The position numbers and the translations under genes were made by a program. Below the pieces are notes generated by a model. That model worked only from the letters and a program-made list of their open reading frames with translations. It was not told the DNA's origin and ran no database searches. Shown in pieces: positions 54,518-63,847 of a stretch of 64,000 nt of DNA (its first letter is position 1; each line of letters begins with the position of its first letter). The DNA lies in assembly GCA_028870115.1 (NCBI GenBank), contig JAGWQH010000029.1, forward strand, positions 1-64,000, written 5' to 3'. The DNA comes from Candidatus Methylomirabilota bacterium (GTDB lineage Bacteria; Methylomirabilota; Methylomirabilia; Methylomirabilales; Methylomirabilaceae).

Positions 54518-55675
54518 ATGCGTGGGGTATCGGTCATCGGCATCGGGTGTACACCGTTCGGGAAGCAGAACGGTGTGGGCATCGTTGACCTGGCGCTACA
54601 GGCCTGTCGGGAGGCCCTGAACGATGCTCAGGTTCCCAGTAGCCGTATTGACGCATTCTACCTCGGCAACTTCGTCTCTGAGACGTTGGTTCACCAAGGC
54701 TCCTTGGCTCCGATAGTCGCTCATCGACTCGGCCTCGGGCCGATTCCCTGTACGAAGGTAGAAGGCGCCTGCGCCTCATCCGGTATCGCCTTCCGTCACG
54801 GGGTGTTGCTGATCGCATCCGGTCTCTGTGATATCGTACTTGCCGGCGGTGTCGAAAAGATGACCTCGGCGGAGACAGGGGCGGTGACGGAGGCGCTGGC
54901 GTCAGCCGGCGACGCCGAGAGCGAGATGCGACTGGGTCTCACCTTTCCGGGGACCTTCGGGATCATCATGCGGCGGCATATGCACCAGTACGGGACGACG
55001 CGCGAGCAGGTGGCGATGGTTTCGATCAAGAACCGATCCAACGGCAGTACCAATCCCAAAGCCCATTTTCAAAAGCCCGTGACCTTGGAGGAGATCTTGG
55101 AATCACGGCTGATCTGTGATCCGCTTCGACTGTACGACTGCACACCGATCAGCGACGGCGCGGCGGCTGCCGTCCTCTGTGCAGCCGATTTGGCTGACGA
55201 GTTCACCGATCGGCGGGTCGATGTCATCGGTTCCGGTCACGCGACGGGTCCTGCGACGCTGTTCGAGATGGCGGATCTCACCACCTTTGAGGCCTCGGTG
55301 GCCGCCGCGCACCAGGCCTATCGAGAAGCCGGCATCGCCCCGAGTGATGTCGATGTGGCCGAGGTGCACGATTGCTTTACCATCGCCGAGATTACGGCTA
55401 TCGAAGATCTGGGATTCGTTGCAAAAGGGCAAGGGGGACCAGCCGTTGCCGATGGGCTCACAGCGCTGAATGGGAAGCTCCCGATCAACCCGAGCGGCGG
55501 CCTGCTGAGCAAGGGCCACCCGGTGGGCGCCACTGGCCTCGCTCAGATCTATGAGATCGTCGGACAGCTCAGGGGTGAAGCTATCAATCAGGTAAAGGGC
55601 GCGCAGATCGGCTTGGCTCACAACCTTGGTGGGACCGGGGCGGTCAGTACGGTTCACATCCTGAAGCGGCGATGA
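54518..55675 (+). CDS. SCP2-type thiolase / acetyl-CoA acetyltransferase family protein
   Basis: 385 residues. VEGACASSGIAFRHGVLLIASG has the reactive Cys, FTIAEITAIEDLG and NPSGGLLSKGHPVGATGLAQIYEI the catalytic His and Gly-rich end. The HDCF block (VAEVHDCF) is typical of SCP2-like thiolases. I chose ATG 54518; an in-frame TTG at 54488 lies in the repeat. It overlaps the DUF35 gene by four bases, the known pairing of thiolase with an acyl-CoA-binding OB-fold protein. Substrate is an acyl-CoA of unknown kind. Confidence 0.87.
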   Translation: MRGVSVIGIGCTPFGKQNGVGIVDLALQACREALNDAQVPSSRIDAFYLGNFVSETLVHQGSLAPIVAHRLGLGPIPCTKVEGACASSGIAFRHGVLLIASGLCDIVLAGGVEKMTSAETGAVTEALASAGDAESEMRLGLTFPGTFGIIMRRHMHQYGTTREQVAMVSIKNRSNGSTNPKAHFQKPVTLEEILESRLICDPLRLYDCTPISDGAAAAVLCAADLADEFTDRRVDVIGSGHATGPATLFEMADLTTFEASVAAAHQAYREAGIAPSDVDVAEVHDCFTIAEITAIEDLGFVAKGQGGPAVADGLTALNGKLPINPSGGLLSKGHPVGATGLAQIYEIVGQLRGEAINQVKGAQIGLAHNLGGTGAVSTVHILKRR

Positions 55676-56001
55676 GTATGGCCTCATTCGAGGCGTTCGC
55701 GTGCGACGCCTGCAAGGGCCTGTTTGCCAGGCCTCAAAGCGCCTGCCGGCGCTGCGGGACGCCCATTGTCCTGCCGGTGAATCTGTCAGGTCGAGGCACG
55801 CTCACCTCCTTTACCACCATTCGGGTGCCGCCGACTGCCTTCCAGGGGCAGGAGCCATACACTGTCGCGGTCATCGATCTGGATGAGGGGCTGCGGGTCA
55901 CGGCCCGGCTCACGGTCCAGGAGGAAAGAGAGGCGGCGATCGGCGCATCGGCGGTCTTTGAAGAGATGCGTCCGTATGGGCCGGTCTTTCGGCTGATCTG
56001 A
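55672..56001 (+). CDS. DUF35 (zinc ribbon plus OB fold) thiolase partner
   Basis: 109 residues. Two CxxC pairs (FACDACKG, CRRCG) make the zinc rubredoxin-like ribbon, then an OB fold (SGRGTLTSFTTIRVPP, PYTVAVIDLDEGLRVTARL). DUF35 proteins bind acyl-CoA and pass intermediates in thiolase complexes. It starts inside the thiolase stop (ATGA). Confidence 0.88.
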   Translation: MSMASFEAFACDACKGLFARPQSACRRCGTPIVLPVNLSGRGTLTSFTTIRVPPTAFQGQEPYTVAVIDLDEGLRVTARLTVQEEREAAIGASAVFEEMRPYGPVFRLI

Positions 56002-56003
56002 GA

Positions 56004-56837
56004 ATGGGAATGGACGACAGCATACTGACGATGGCGGGTATCCAGATGGGTGGCGGGCCAGATCCCGCAGCCAACCTGGAACGAGCGATAGAGCTGGGGA
56101 AGATCGCCGCCCAACGGGGGGCGAAGGTGATCTGTTTTTCGGAGTGCTTCGCCTGGCCCTGGTTCCCTCGTGAGATCGATCCATCACAGTTTTCCGCTGC
56201 TGAGGCGGTTCCAGGATCGCTCAGTGAGGCGATGGCGGCATTTGCGCGAGAGTGTCAAGTCGCTGTGGTTGCGCCGATCTTCGAGCGCGAGACCGATGGA
56301 GCCTACTACAATACGGCCCTCGTATTTGACGCCGACGGGACACTGCTGGGTCGCTACCGGAAAAATCATCTCCCGCAGCTGTCGAATTATCAGGAACGGT
56401 TCTATTTCCACCCTGGGAACCAGGGATTCCCCGTGTTCCATACCCGCTATGCTGCGATCGGTGTCCAGATCTCATGGGATAATTTCTTTCCCGAGGGGTC
56501 GCGCCTGCTCGCGCTTCAGGGGGCTGAAGTGATCTGTGCGCCGACCTCGGCCTCGATCGTCGCGTCGCACGCCAAATGGGAGCGGGCGCTTGTTGGGAGC
56601 GCGGTTTACAATGGAGTGTTTGTGTTTCGGGTCAACCGTGTAGCCAATGGCGGTGGATTGCCGTTCTATGGCAAGAGCTTTTGCGTCGATCCGAACGGCG
56701 ACTTCGTGGTGGAGCCGAGTGGCGCCGACGAGGGGGTAGTTCTGGCGGAGATCGACCTGAGGTGGGTCAAGACCGTCAGGGGGATCTGGCCATTCCTGCA
56801 AGACCGCCGGCCGGAGATTTACGTGGGCCTGGCCTAG
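56004..56837 (+). CDS. Nitrilase-superfamily protein lacking the catalytic cysteine
   Basis: 277 residues of the carbon-nitrogen hydrolase family, closest in look to N-carbamoylputrescine amidases. The Glu (VICFSECFAWPWFP) and Lys (YRKNHLPQLSNYQERFYF) of the triad are present. The nucleophile site reads GVQISWDNFFPEGS, with Ser (residue 157, codon TCA at 56472) where the family has Cys in GxxICWDxxFPE. The protein may be inactive as an amidase or use Ser. It starts two bases after the DUF35 stop, so it belongs to the same operon. Confidence 0.83.
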   Translation: MGMDDSILTMAGIQMGGGPDPAANLERAIELGKIAAQRGAKVICFSECFAWPWFPREIDPSQFSAAEAVPGSLSEAMAAFARECQVAVVAPIFERETDGAYYNTALVFDADGTLLGRYRKNHLPQLSNYQERFYFHPGNQGFPVFHTRYAAIGVQISWDNFFPEGSRLLALQGAEVICAPTSASIVASHAKWERALVGSAVYNGVFVFRVNRVANGGGLPFYGKSFCVDPNGDFVVEPSGADEGVVLAEIDLRWVKTVRGIWPFLQDRRPEIYVGLA

Positions 56838-56915
56838 GATGAGGATTCGAGATGCAAAACCCTGATCCTGGAACGAAGCTCATTTGGACCTCGATAGTTG
56901 AGGTAGGGAAGGACA

Positions 56916-58268
56916 ATGACTGTCATCGCGCCCTTCAGGGGATTACGGTACAATCCTGAGTTCGTAACAGACCTGAGCCTGGTGATGGCTCCGCCCTACG
57001 ATGTCATTTCACCGGAAGGGCAGCAAGCCTTTTACGCCCGCCACACGCACAACGTGATCCGCCTGATTCTGGGTGAGACGCTGGCGGAAGACGACGCGGT
57101 ACGGAACCAATACAGTCGCGCGGGAGACTACTTTCGCCAATGGCAAGCCGAGCAGGTGCTGGTTCGTGATCCAGTACCCGCGTTGTACCTCTACCAACAG
57201 ACCTTTCAGCTTCCCGGGGCCGGAGAACTCGTGCGATGCGGACTGATCGGACTGGTTCGCCTGGAAGAGTTCGGCGGTCGTACGGTCTTCCCTCATGAAC
57301 GAACAATGGGGGCGGCCAAGGCGGACCGACTTCGTCTGATGCAGGCCTGCCACGCGAACTTAAGCTCTGTCTTTGGCATCTACCCCGGTCGCTTTCTCGA
57401 ACTGGATCGACTGGCGGCTGCCGCCCGGGAATCCACACCGATCATTGACCTGTGTGATTGGGACGGCATCCACCATCGGGTCTGGATATGTCAGGATCGT
57501 GCAGCAATCGGCAGACTTCAGGCGGAATGTGCAACAACGCCGCTCTTTATCGCGGACGGTCATCATCGGTATGAGACGGCGCTGACCTACCGCGATCTCA
57601 TGCGGGCGAAGGAGAAGGGTGATCCCGCCGACACGCAGAGACGGCCTTACAACTACGTTATGATGACGCTGGTCAGCGCCGAAGACCCCGGCCTGGTCAT
57701 TCTTCCGATCCATCGGCTGCTCAGGCACCTTCCGGGCGGCAGTCTGGACGGTTATCTGGCCCAGCTTACCTCACAATTTACCGTCGAGAGGCTGGCTGTC
57801 CCCCGTGATCCTGAGGCGGCCGCTTCGGCTCTGCTGGGCCATCTGCGGCAGACCAATGGGGGGACGCATTGTTTCAGCCTATACGGTGGAGAGGGGCGCG
57901 CATACCTCCTGACGCTCGCTGATGAACGAGCCCTGGAGGCCGGGAATGACAAGCCACCCGTCTACAGGCGACTGGATGTCGCCATCGTTCATGCGCTTTT
58001 GATCGAGGGGCCATGGTCCCGGCATGGGCTGGGTGATCTTCCGGACGATGGACTCAGTTATCATCATGATGCCGCGGAGGTCGTCCGGATGGTCCAGAAA
58101 GAAGAGGCGGCAGCGGCCATCTTGCTCAATCCGACTAAAATCGCCGAAGTCCAGGCGGTGGCCGAGACCGGCCTACGGATGCCGCCTAAGTCAACCTTTT
58201 TCTATCCCAAGCTCCTTACCGGCCTAGTCATCCATCCCCTGTTATCTGATGAGGTGGTCGAGGTATAG
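56916..58268 (+). CDS. DUF1015 protein
   Basis: 450 residues. The family start is clear: VIAPFRGLRYNPEFV, MAPPYDVISPEGQQAFYARHTHNVIRL, then VFPHERTMGAAKADRLRLMQACHANLSSVFGIY and IADGHHRYETALTYRDLM. DUF1015 proteins are about this size and often lie with serine or amino-acid metabolism; no reaction is known to me. GGTAGGGAAGG is ahead of the ATG. It follows the nitrilase-like gene after 78 bases. Confidence 0.85.
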   Translation: MTVIAPFRGLRYNPEFVTDLSLVMAPPYDVISPEGQQAFYARHTHNVIRLILGETLAEDDAVRNQYSRAGDYFRQWQAEQVLVRDPVPALYLYQQTFQLPGAGELVRCGLIGLVRLEEFGGRTVFPHERTMGAAKADRLRLMQACHANLSSVFGIYPGRFLELDRLAAAARESTPIIDLCDWDGIHHRVWICQDRAAIGRLQAECATTPLFIADGHHRYETALTYRDLMRAKEKGDPADTQRRPYNYVMMTLVSAEDPGLVILPIHRLLRHLPGGSLDGYLAQLTSQFTVERLAVPRDPEAAASALLGHLRQTNGGTHCFSLYGGEGRAYLLTLADERALEAGNDKPPVYRRLDVAIVHALLIEGPWSRHGLGDLPDDGLSYHHDAAEVVRMVQKEEAAAAILLNPTKIAEVQAVAETGLRMPPKSTFFYPKLLTGLVIHPLLSDEVVEV

Positions 58269-58331
58269 GCTGCTGAGAAGCGTGCAGCCATCGGCCGTCA
58301 GGCAGGTAGATCGTTGTGGCTAAAAACCGAT

Positions 58332-58345
58332 AGCTGACCACTGAA
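58332..58345. repeat. 14-base intergenic repeat, copy 2
   Basis: AGCTGACCACTGAA, identical to 28724-28737, lies between the ends of two convergent genes. Flanking bases (GA on the right) are also similar. Confidence 0.5.
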
Positions 58346-58355
58346 AGAGGATGGC

Positions 58356-59066
58356 TTAGTCGAGGTTGTTTCGCAGAGCTTGGTATCGCTGGGAGTGCGC
58401 GTAGGGACGGGAGGGGGGTGTCAGTTCTTTCTTGAGGGTTTCAACTTCCTTTTCCAGCTCCTGCAGGCGCTCCAGGACGCACCGGATCGCCTTTGCGGCA
58501 GGATCCGGCATATCAGTCATCTCCAGATCGATTGTCTGAGAGACCCGCTTGCCGTCACGATAGATGACCTGCCCCGGTACGCCCACCACAAGCGAGTTCG
58601 GCGGGACCTCCTTTACCACCACGGAGCCTGAGCCGATACGGCTATTGTCTCCCACCTTGATCGATCCGAGGATTGTCGCGCCCGCGCCGATCACGACGCC
58701 ATTGCCGATCGTGGGATGGCGCTTCTTTTTCTCCAGACTGGTGCCGCCCAGTGTTACGCCCTGATAGATGGTGACATCTTTGCCAATCTCACTGGTCTCG
58801 CCGATGACAACCCCGATGCCGTGGTCGATAAAGAGGCCCTGGCCGAGCCTCGCGCCAGGATGGATTTCAATCCCGGTCAGGAATCGGCCTATATGCGAAA
58901 TGAAGCGGCCGAGGATTTTCAGATTGCGGTTCCAGAACCAGTGCGCGACGCGATGGAAGTACAGGGCATGCAGGCCAGGATAGCACACGAAAACCTCCAG
59001 GGCGCTGCGAGCCGCTGGATCCCGGTCAAGAGCTGCTCGGATGTCTCGTTTGAGTGTTGTGAACAC
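58356..59066 (-). CDS. cysE: Serine O-acetyltransferase
   Basis: 236 residues. It makes O-acetylserine for cysteine. The N-terminal part [31 protein letters not shown] is followed by the left-handed hexapeptide helix: [78 protein letters not shown]. Catalytic His residues lie in FIDHG and near HPTIGN. A short helical tail follows. It lies 14 bases after the DUF1858 gene. Confidence 0.93.
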   Translation of the reverse strand: MFTTLKRDIRAALDRDPAARSALEVFVCYPGLHALYFHRVAHWFWNRNLKILGRFISHIGRFLTGIEIHPGARLGQGLFIDHGIGVVIGETSEIGKDVTIYQGVTLGGTSLEKKKRHPTIGNGVVIGAGATILGSIKVGDNSRIGSGSVVVKEVPPNSLVVGVPGQVIYRDGKRVSQTIDLEMTDMPDPAAKAIRCVLERLQELEKEVETLKKELTPPSRPYAHSQRYQALRNNLD

Positions 59067-59080
59067 GCGATATTCGCGAT

Positions 59081-59284
59081 TCAGTTGCGGATCGCCACGG
59101 TCTCGTTCAACTCCCGCAGGAGCTGGTCAAGGTTAACGCCGTGGACCTGGGCGCTGACAGCGATATTGTCGTACTCAGCCGCAGAGCATCCCATGCAGGC
59201 GACGCCGTAGCGGTTAAAGACCTGGACGGTTTCCGGATATTGGCGCACCACATTGTCAATCTTCATCTCTGCGGTGATCCTCAT
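59081..59284 (-). CDS. DUF1858 small protein
   Basis: 67 residues: [40 protein letters not shown]. The CxxC pair marks DUF1858, found on its own or at the front of hybrid-cluster and ScdA-like iron-sulfur repair proteins. ATG 59284 follows AGGAGG, which rules out the longer frame to 59362. It precedes cysE, so a role in sulfur or cluster chemistry is plausible. Confidence 0.85.
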   Translation of the reverse strand: MRITAEMKIDNVVRQYPETVQVFNRYGVACMGCSAAEYDNIAVSAQVHGVNLDQLLRELNETVAIRN

Positions 59285-59514
59285 CAACCTGCCTCCTTTC
59301 AGAGAAACCGCTGATCTGCCTCGTACCTGTCCGGGTACGATCACGCACAGCAGGCCGGCCACTTATGCACGATGGTAACGTGAGCGATTCCTCAATTTTA
59401 CCGTAATTCTATCATATAAGGCCCGAATCGGTCATGGCAAGGGAATTTTTCTCGTAGGCGATTGCTGTTGACTTCCAGCCGGAGGTTCGGTAGCCTGCCG
59501 ATACCTCTTTCCTA

Positions 59515-61029
59515 ATGGATGACAGATTGCAGAGTTCGGAATTCGGTTTGAACGAACTGGAACGCGACCCGTACCTTCGGGCTATGGAAGCGGTTGCGGC
59601 TTCCGGCAGGGCAGGCCCCCTGTATCTGGTTGGCGGGTACGTGCGTGATCTTCTGCTTGGTCGCGGCAGGACGAGACGCGCCGACCTTGATGTGGTGATC
59701 TGGGGGGAACCGGAACGATTGGGTCGCGATCTGGTCGAAGCCCTACAAGGCAGCCTCGTTCGCCTTGACCCGGAGACGGTTCGGGTCATCATCCGATCTG
59801 CGGAAGGGATCGTCCAGATCGACATCAACCGGCCGAAGGGCAAGACGATCGAAGACGATTTGGCCGCGCGTGACTTTACGATTAATGCCCTGGCTGTGCG
59901 CGTCGACACCTCTGCCCTCCAACCCCTGTCCCCCAATCCCCTATCTTTAATCGATCCGACGGATGGATTAAATGATCTGAGGGCAAAGCGCCTGCGGGCT
60001 ATTGCCCCATCGGCGCTCGATCGTGATCCGCTCCGCTTGATCAGGGCAGTCCGTCTGGCTGCAGAGCTAGGCTTCACCATCGAGGACGCTACCGGACGGT
60101 GGATCATCGAGCGCGCATCACTTCTCGAGACGGTAGCCGGAGAGCGTCTGCGCGACGAGCTGTTCAGGATCCTTGATACGTCCCCTGCAGTGCCTTGGAT
60201 CGAGCGGCTCGACGTCCTGCAGCTTCTGAAACTGCTAGTCCCGGAAGTCGAGGCGCTCAAGTCAGTTCCGGCGAGCAAGCCGCATCGTCTGCCACTCTGG
60301 GAACACTCGCTTCAAACACTGTGGTCCGTCGAACTGCTGCTCACGGACCTTGGACGGCTCTTTCCGGAAGACGCCCCCTGGTTACGCGAGCGGCTTGACC
60401 GGGAGATCGAGGCGGGCGTCACCGAAATCGCCATCCTCAAGCTGCTGGCCCTCTTACACGATGTCGGCAAGCCGGAGACCCGAAGCGTCCAACCGGATGG
60501 CCGAGTCCGGTTCCTTGGGCACGAGCAGGCCGGCATGCCGATCCTCGCACGCCTGTGCGACCGCCTTCGACTGGGTCGGCTGGCGAGTAATCTCGTCGCC
60601 GGTATCGAGGAACATCATCTGCGGCCGATCCGTCTCTCAAGCGCAACAACTGTTACCGCCAGGGCGCAGTATCGTTTCTTCAGGGAAGCGGGTGATGCAG
60701 CTCCTCTTGTGCTGTTGCACTCGTGGGCGGACCTGCGAGCCACTATCGGTGAGGAGACTCAGGAGTTTCACCGGCATCAGCTATTCCTGCGCGATGCGTT
60801 CCGGTTCTACAGAACCAAGTTTCTGGCGAGCCGGGCCGAGCCCCTTTTGCGGGGAGGCGATCTGATCGATCTGTTCGGCATCGTGCCAGGCCCTTTCCTT
60901 GGATTTGTGCTTGATCGTCTGCAGGAGGCTCAGGCAACGGGGGTCATCAACAGCCGCCCGGAGGCTCTGGCCTATACCGAGGAGCATCTGGAATCGTGGC
61001 AGCAGTTCTTCGAGACGACGCCCGCTTGA
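59515..61029 (+). CDS. cca: CCA/poly(A)-type tRNA nucleotidyltransferase with HD domain
   Basis: 504 residues. The class II head domain is seen in LYLVGGYVRDLLLGR and RADLDVVIWGEP (metal Asp pair), then RDFTINALAVRVD, LIDPTDGLNDLRAKRLRAI, DRDPLRLIRAVRLAAELGFTIE. An HD domain follows (LALLHDVGKPETR at about residue 305, later GIEEHHL). Long proteins of this type may be CCA-adding or A-adding enzymes. A tRNA gene follows at once. No clear ribosome site at ATG 59515. Confidence 0.85.
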   Translation: MDDRLQSSEFGLNELERDPYLRAMEAVAASGRAGPLYLVGGYVRDLLLGRGRTRRADLDVVIWGEPERLGRDLVEALQGSLVRLDPETVRVIIRSAEGIVQIDINRPKGKTIEDDLAARDFTINALAVRVDTSALQPLSPNPLSLIDPTDGLNDLRAKRLRAIAPSALDRDPLRLIRAVRLAAELGFTIEDATGRWIIERASLLETVAGERLRDELFRILDTSPAVPWIERLDVLQLLKLLVPEVEALKSVPASKPHRLPLWEHSLQTLWSVELLLTDLGRLFPEDAPWLRERLDREIEAGVTEIAILKLLALLHDVGKPETRSVQPDGRVRFLGHEQAGMPILARLCDRLRLGRLASNLVAGIEEHHLRPIRLSSATTVTARAQYRFFREAGDAAPLVLLHSWADLRATIGEETQEFHRHQLFLRDAFRFYRTKFLASRAEPLLRGGDLIDLFGIVPGPFLGFVLDRLQEAQATGVINSRPEALAYTEEHLESWQQFFETTPA

Positions 61030-61090
61030 CGCCGGTCGCGCATCGAAAGCCATTGACAAGCGTGAACGCTTTTGTTAGACAGAAGAAGGC

Positions 61091-61165
<75 letters not shown>

Positions 61166-61242
61166 TTCCATCAGGCACCCACAAGATACTCATGGCTGAT
61201 CGCTAACCACCGAGAACGATTTTCTCATCCAGAAGGGATCGC

Positions 61243-62493
61243 ATGAAAACGCTTGCCATGCTGGTCGGAGGTGGCCCCGCGCCGGGCATCAACGGCGTGA
61301 TTGCGGCGGCGACCATAGAGGCGCGTAATCATGGGGTGCGTGTTCTCGGCTTCTATGATGGGTTCAAGTGGCTTGCGCGAGGCGATACGAGCCGTGTGAT
61401 GGAGCTCGAAATCGATGGGGTATCCCGGATCCATTTCGAGGGAGGGTCCATCCTTCGGACGTCCAGGACAAATCCGACCAAATCCCCGGAGACGCTTCGG
61501 AATGTGGTCGAGGCGCTTGATAGACTGGACGTGTCATGCCTGTTGACGATCGGGGGGGATGATACCGCCTTTGCGGCGTATCGGCTGTCGGAGGTAGTGA
61601 AGGGGCGGGTCGCCCTTGCGCATGTGCCGAAGACGATCGACAACGATCTTCCGCTCCCGCAGGAGGTGACGACGTTTGGCTTTACGACGGCCTGCAACCT
61701 GGGCAAGGATATCGTGAAGAACCTGATGGATGACGCGGAAACAACGGACCGGTGGTTCTTTATTACCGTGATGGGTCGTCGGGCCGGCCATCTGGCGCTC
61801 GGTATCGGAGGCTCCGCAGGCGCCACACTCACGATCATCGGAGAGGAGTTTCCGGAGCCGAAGATCCCCCTTCAGACGCTGGTTGATATCCTGGAAGGAG
61901 CGGTGATCAAGCGGCGCGTGTCGGGGAAGGGGCATGGTGTGGCCATTCTGAGCGAAGGACTGGCCGATAAATTGGATCCCACCGATTTCGGCTCGGTTGA
62001 ACGGGACGGCTATGGGAATGTCCGCCTTTCGGAGCTTGTGCTGGGGCGAGTGCTGAAAGAGCGTGTGGCCGAAAGCCTTCGGGCGCGAGGTGTCGATGTC
62101 ACGATCGTAGCCAAGGACGTCGGCTATGAGCTTCGCTGCGCTCCACCCGGCGCGCTAGATATCCAGTATTGTCGCAGTCTTGGCTATTGGGCCACCCGTT
62201 TCCTGTTGAACGGTCAGACGGACGCCATGGTAACCATCCAGGGAGGGAAGATGGTCCCGATCCCGTTTCAGGAAATGCTGGATCAACGGACAGGGAAGAT
62301 CCGTGTCCGTTACGTGGATATCAACTCCGAGTCGTACCAGACACTTCGGGCCTATATGATCCGCCTGGAGCCTCAGGACTTTGAGACGTCGGGGCAGATC
62401 GAGGCGCTGGCGCATGGCGGCCACCTGGAGCCGACTGCATTCGCGAACCGATTTGGGTATCTCGGCGAGCGAACGAAAGGGTCATTACAATGA
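61243..62493 (+). CDS. 6-Phosphofructokinase, pyrophosphate type
   Basis: 416 residues. AMLVGGGPAPGINGVI, TIGGDDTAF, VPKTIDNDLPLP and VMGRRAGHLALGIG are the PFK motifs. The GGDD pair (second Asp where ATP enzymes have Gly) and the K in PKTIDND indicate pyrophosphate as phosphate donor. It acts in glycolysis and, being reversible, in gluconeogenesis. AGAAGG lies eight bases before the ATG. It overlaps the next gene by four bases. Confidence 0.92.
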   Translation: MKTLAMLVGGGPAPGINGVIAAATIEARNHGVRVLGFYDGFKWLARGDTSRVMELEIDGVSRIHFEGGSILRTSRTNPTKSPETLRNVVEALDRLDVSCLLTIGGDDTAFAAYRLSEVVKGRVALAHVPKTIDNDLPLPQEVTTFGFTTACNLGKDIVKNLMDDAETTDRWFFITVMGRRAGHLALGIGGSAGATLTIIGEEFPEPKIPLQTLVDILEGAVIKRRVSGKGHGVAILSEGLADKLDPTDFGSVERDGYGNVRLSELVLGRVLKERVAESLRARGVDVTIVAKDVGYELRCAPPGALDIQYCRSLGYWATRFLLNGQTDAMVTIQGGKMVPIPFQEMLDQRTGKIRVRYVDINSESYQTLRAYMIRLEPQDFETSGQIEALAHGGHLEPTAFANRFGYLGERTKGSLQ

Positions 62494-63071
62494 GAGAGAA
62501 CGGACGAACCGTTCGGGGCCTGATTGTGGCCGTGATCGTCGCGCTGATTCCGTTTACGCTCTGGAGCGCCGCTGCTGATGCGCAAGAGCTCGTCTTTGTG
62601 AAGGCGCTGGAGGAGGCGGAAAAAGCGATCCAGGAGGCAAGAGACTTCGAGGCGGAGATCTATGCGCCGGAGGAGTTCTCGCTGGCCCTGAACTATCTGG
62701 CGCAGGCCAAGGATGAGGCGAAACTCGCCAGGTCTGCGACACAGGAAAAGGGCGCGCACCTGTTGAGCGCCAGGACGTCTGGAGAGACGGTCAGCCTGCT
62801 CGCAGAGAAGACGCAGTATCAGGCGAAGGTGGCGGGAACGAAGGCGATAGAAGTGAAATCCGATCGCGAGATTACCACCATCAAAGCTCTAATCGTCGAC
62901 ACCTTCAATACCAATGTCAATCGGAGCTTTACCTCGACGCGGGAGCGGCTGTTTGGCGAACTGAGTGCGAAGGAATCCGTCAGAAGTGAGGCCCGCAAGG
63001 CACGGGCGCAGGCCGAATCCGAGTTGCGGAAGCTTACGCTGGAAGGACAGACCGCTCCTGCGCCGCAATAG
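62490..63071 (+). CDS. Exported helical protein (DUF4398-like)
   Basis: 193 residues. A signal peptide (GLIVAVIVALIPFTLWSAAADAQE) is followed by a long alpha-helical part, with VKALEEAEKAIQEARDFEAEIYAPEEFSLAL and LAQAKDEAKLARSATQEKGAH resembling DUF4398, and a coiled-coil end rich in Ala, Glu and Arg. It is probably periplasmic or outer-membrane linked. It is coupled to the phosphofructokinase gene (ATGA), with no obvious functional link. Confidence 0.75.
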   Translation: MRENGRTVRGLIVAVIVALIPFTLWSAAADAQELVFVKALEEAEKAIQEARDFEAEIYAPEEFSLALNYLAQAKDEAKLARSATQEKGAHLLSARTSGETVSLLAEKTQYQAKVAGTKAIEVKSDREITTIKALIVDTFNTNVNRSFTSTRERLFGELSAKESVRSEARKARAQAESELRKLTLEGQTAPAPQ

Positions 63072-63085
63072 GAACGGACGGTATA

Positions 63086-63847
63086 CTATCTGAACAGATC
63101 CCGCTCGGACGGGCGAAGCAGCATCGACGCTCGTCCCTCCCCGCTTACGTATCGATAGCCACGAATCAGGACTACGGGAATACGCTCGGTCTTGCCCATC
63201 ACCAACTCCGCCGCGCCCGCCAGTTCATCGGCGATGGCCGTGCGTGTCGCCTTGAGAGGCCGACCAAAGTCATCGGTCGTCTCGCGATAATCTAGAAGCG
63301 GTATCAGGCCGCTGACCCCGATGGCCACGTTAGTCAACCCATCGCGCCATGGGCGGCCAAAGGTATCGGAGATGACTATTGCCACATCGGCTTCGCAGAG
63401 GGCCAGGATCCGATGTCGGATTACGTCGGCTGAGCGGTCGGGGTCGAGCGGCAGCAGCGACGCAGACTCCTCGCCTGGGAGATTGGACCGATCAACTCCC
63501 GCATTGGCGCAGATGAAGCCGTGTCTGGTTTCAGCGATGAGGAGTCCGTGGTCCATCCGGACGATCCGTCTGGCCTCTCCGAGAATCAGCTCGATCAGGC
63601 GCGGGTCCTTATTGAGGTACGCGGCCCAACTCAGAGAAGCCGGCGAGGGCGTGACGTCGCGAAGGAGCACTACCCGGCCCTCGATCTTGGAGATGACCTT
63701 CTGCGTCACGACCAGGATGTCGTTCGGTTGGAACGTAAGGTCCAGCCTCGTCGCCGCCTCGACGATCAACGCGGCCAGATCATCGCCGGCCTGAATCTCC
63801 GGGATGCCGGTCAGGCCGATCAGCGTCAGTTCAGGCGCCCGTCCCAA
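63086..63847 (-). CDS. cofE: Coenzyme F420-0:L-glutamate ligase
   Basis: About 253 residues that add glutamate to F420-0 with GTP. Marks: LTLIGLTGIPEIQAGDDLA, PNDILVVTQKVISKIEGRVV, HGFICANAGVDRSNLPGE, ISDTFGRPWRDGLTNVAIGVSGL, ELAGAAELVMGKTERIPVVLIRG. The best start is TTG 63847 after GGGAG; a TTG at 63853 is close. It overlaps the end of cofC, so the two are translationally coupled. Together they indicate F420 biosynthesis. Confidence 0.9.
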   Translation of the reverse strand: MGRAPELTLIGLTGIPEIQAGDDLAALIVEAATRLDLTFQPNDILVVTQKVISKIEGRVVLLRDVTPSPASLSWAAYLNKDPRLIELILGEARRIVRMDHGLLIAETRHGFICANAGVDRSNLPGEESASLLPLDPDRSADVIRHRILALCEADVAIVISDTFGRPWRDGLTNVAIGVSGLIPLLDYRETTDDFGRPLKATRTAIADELAGAAELVMGKTERIPVVLIRGYRYVSGEGRASMLLRPSERDLFR

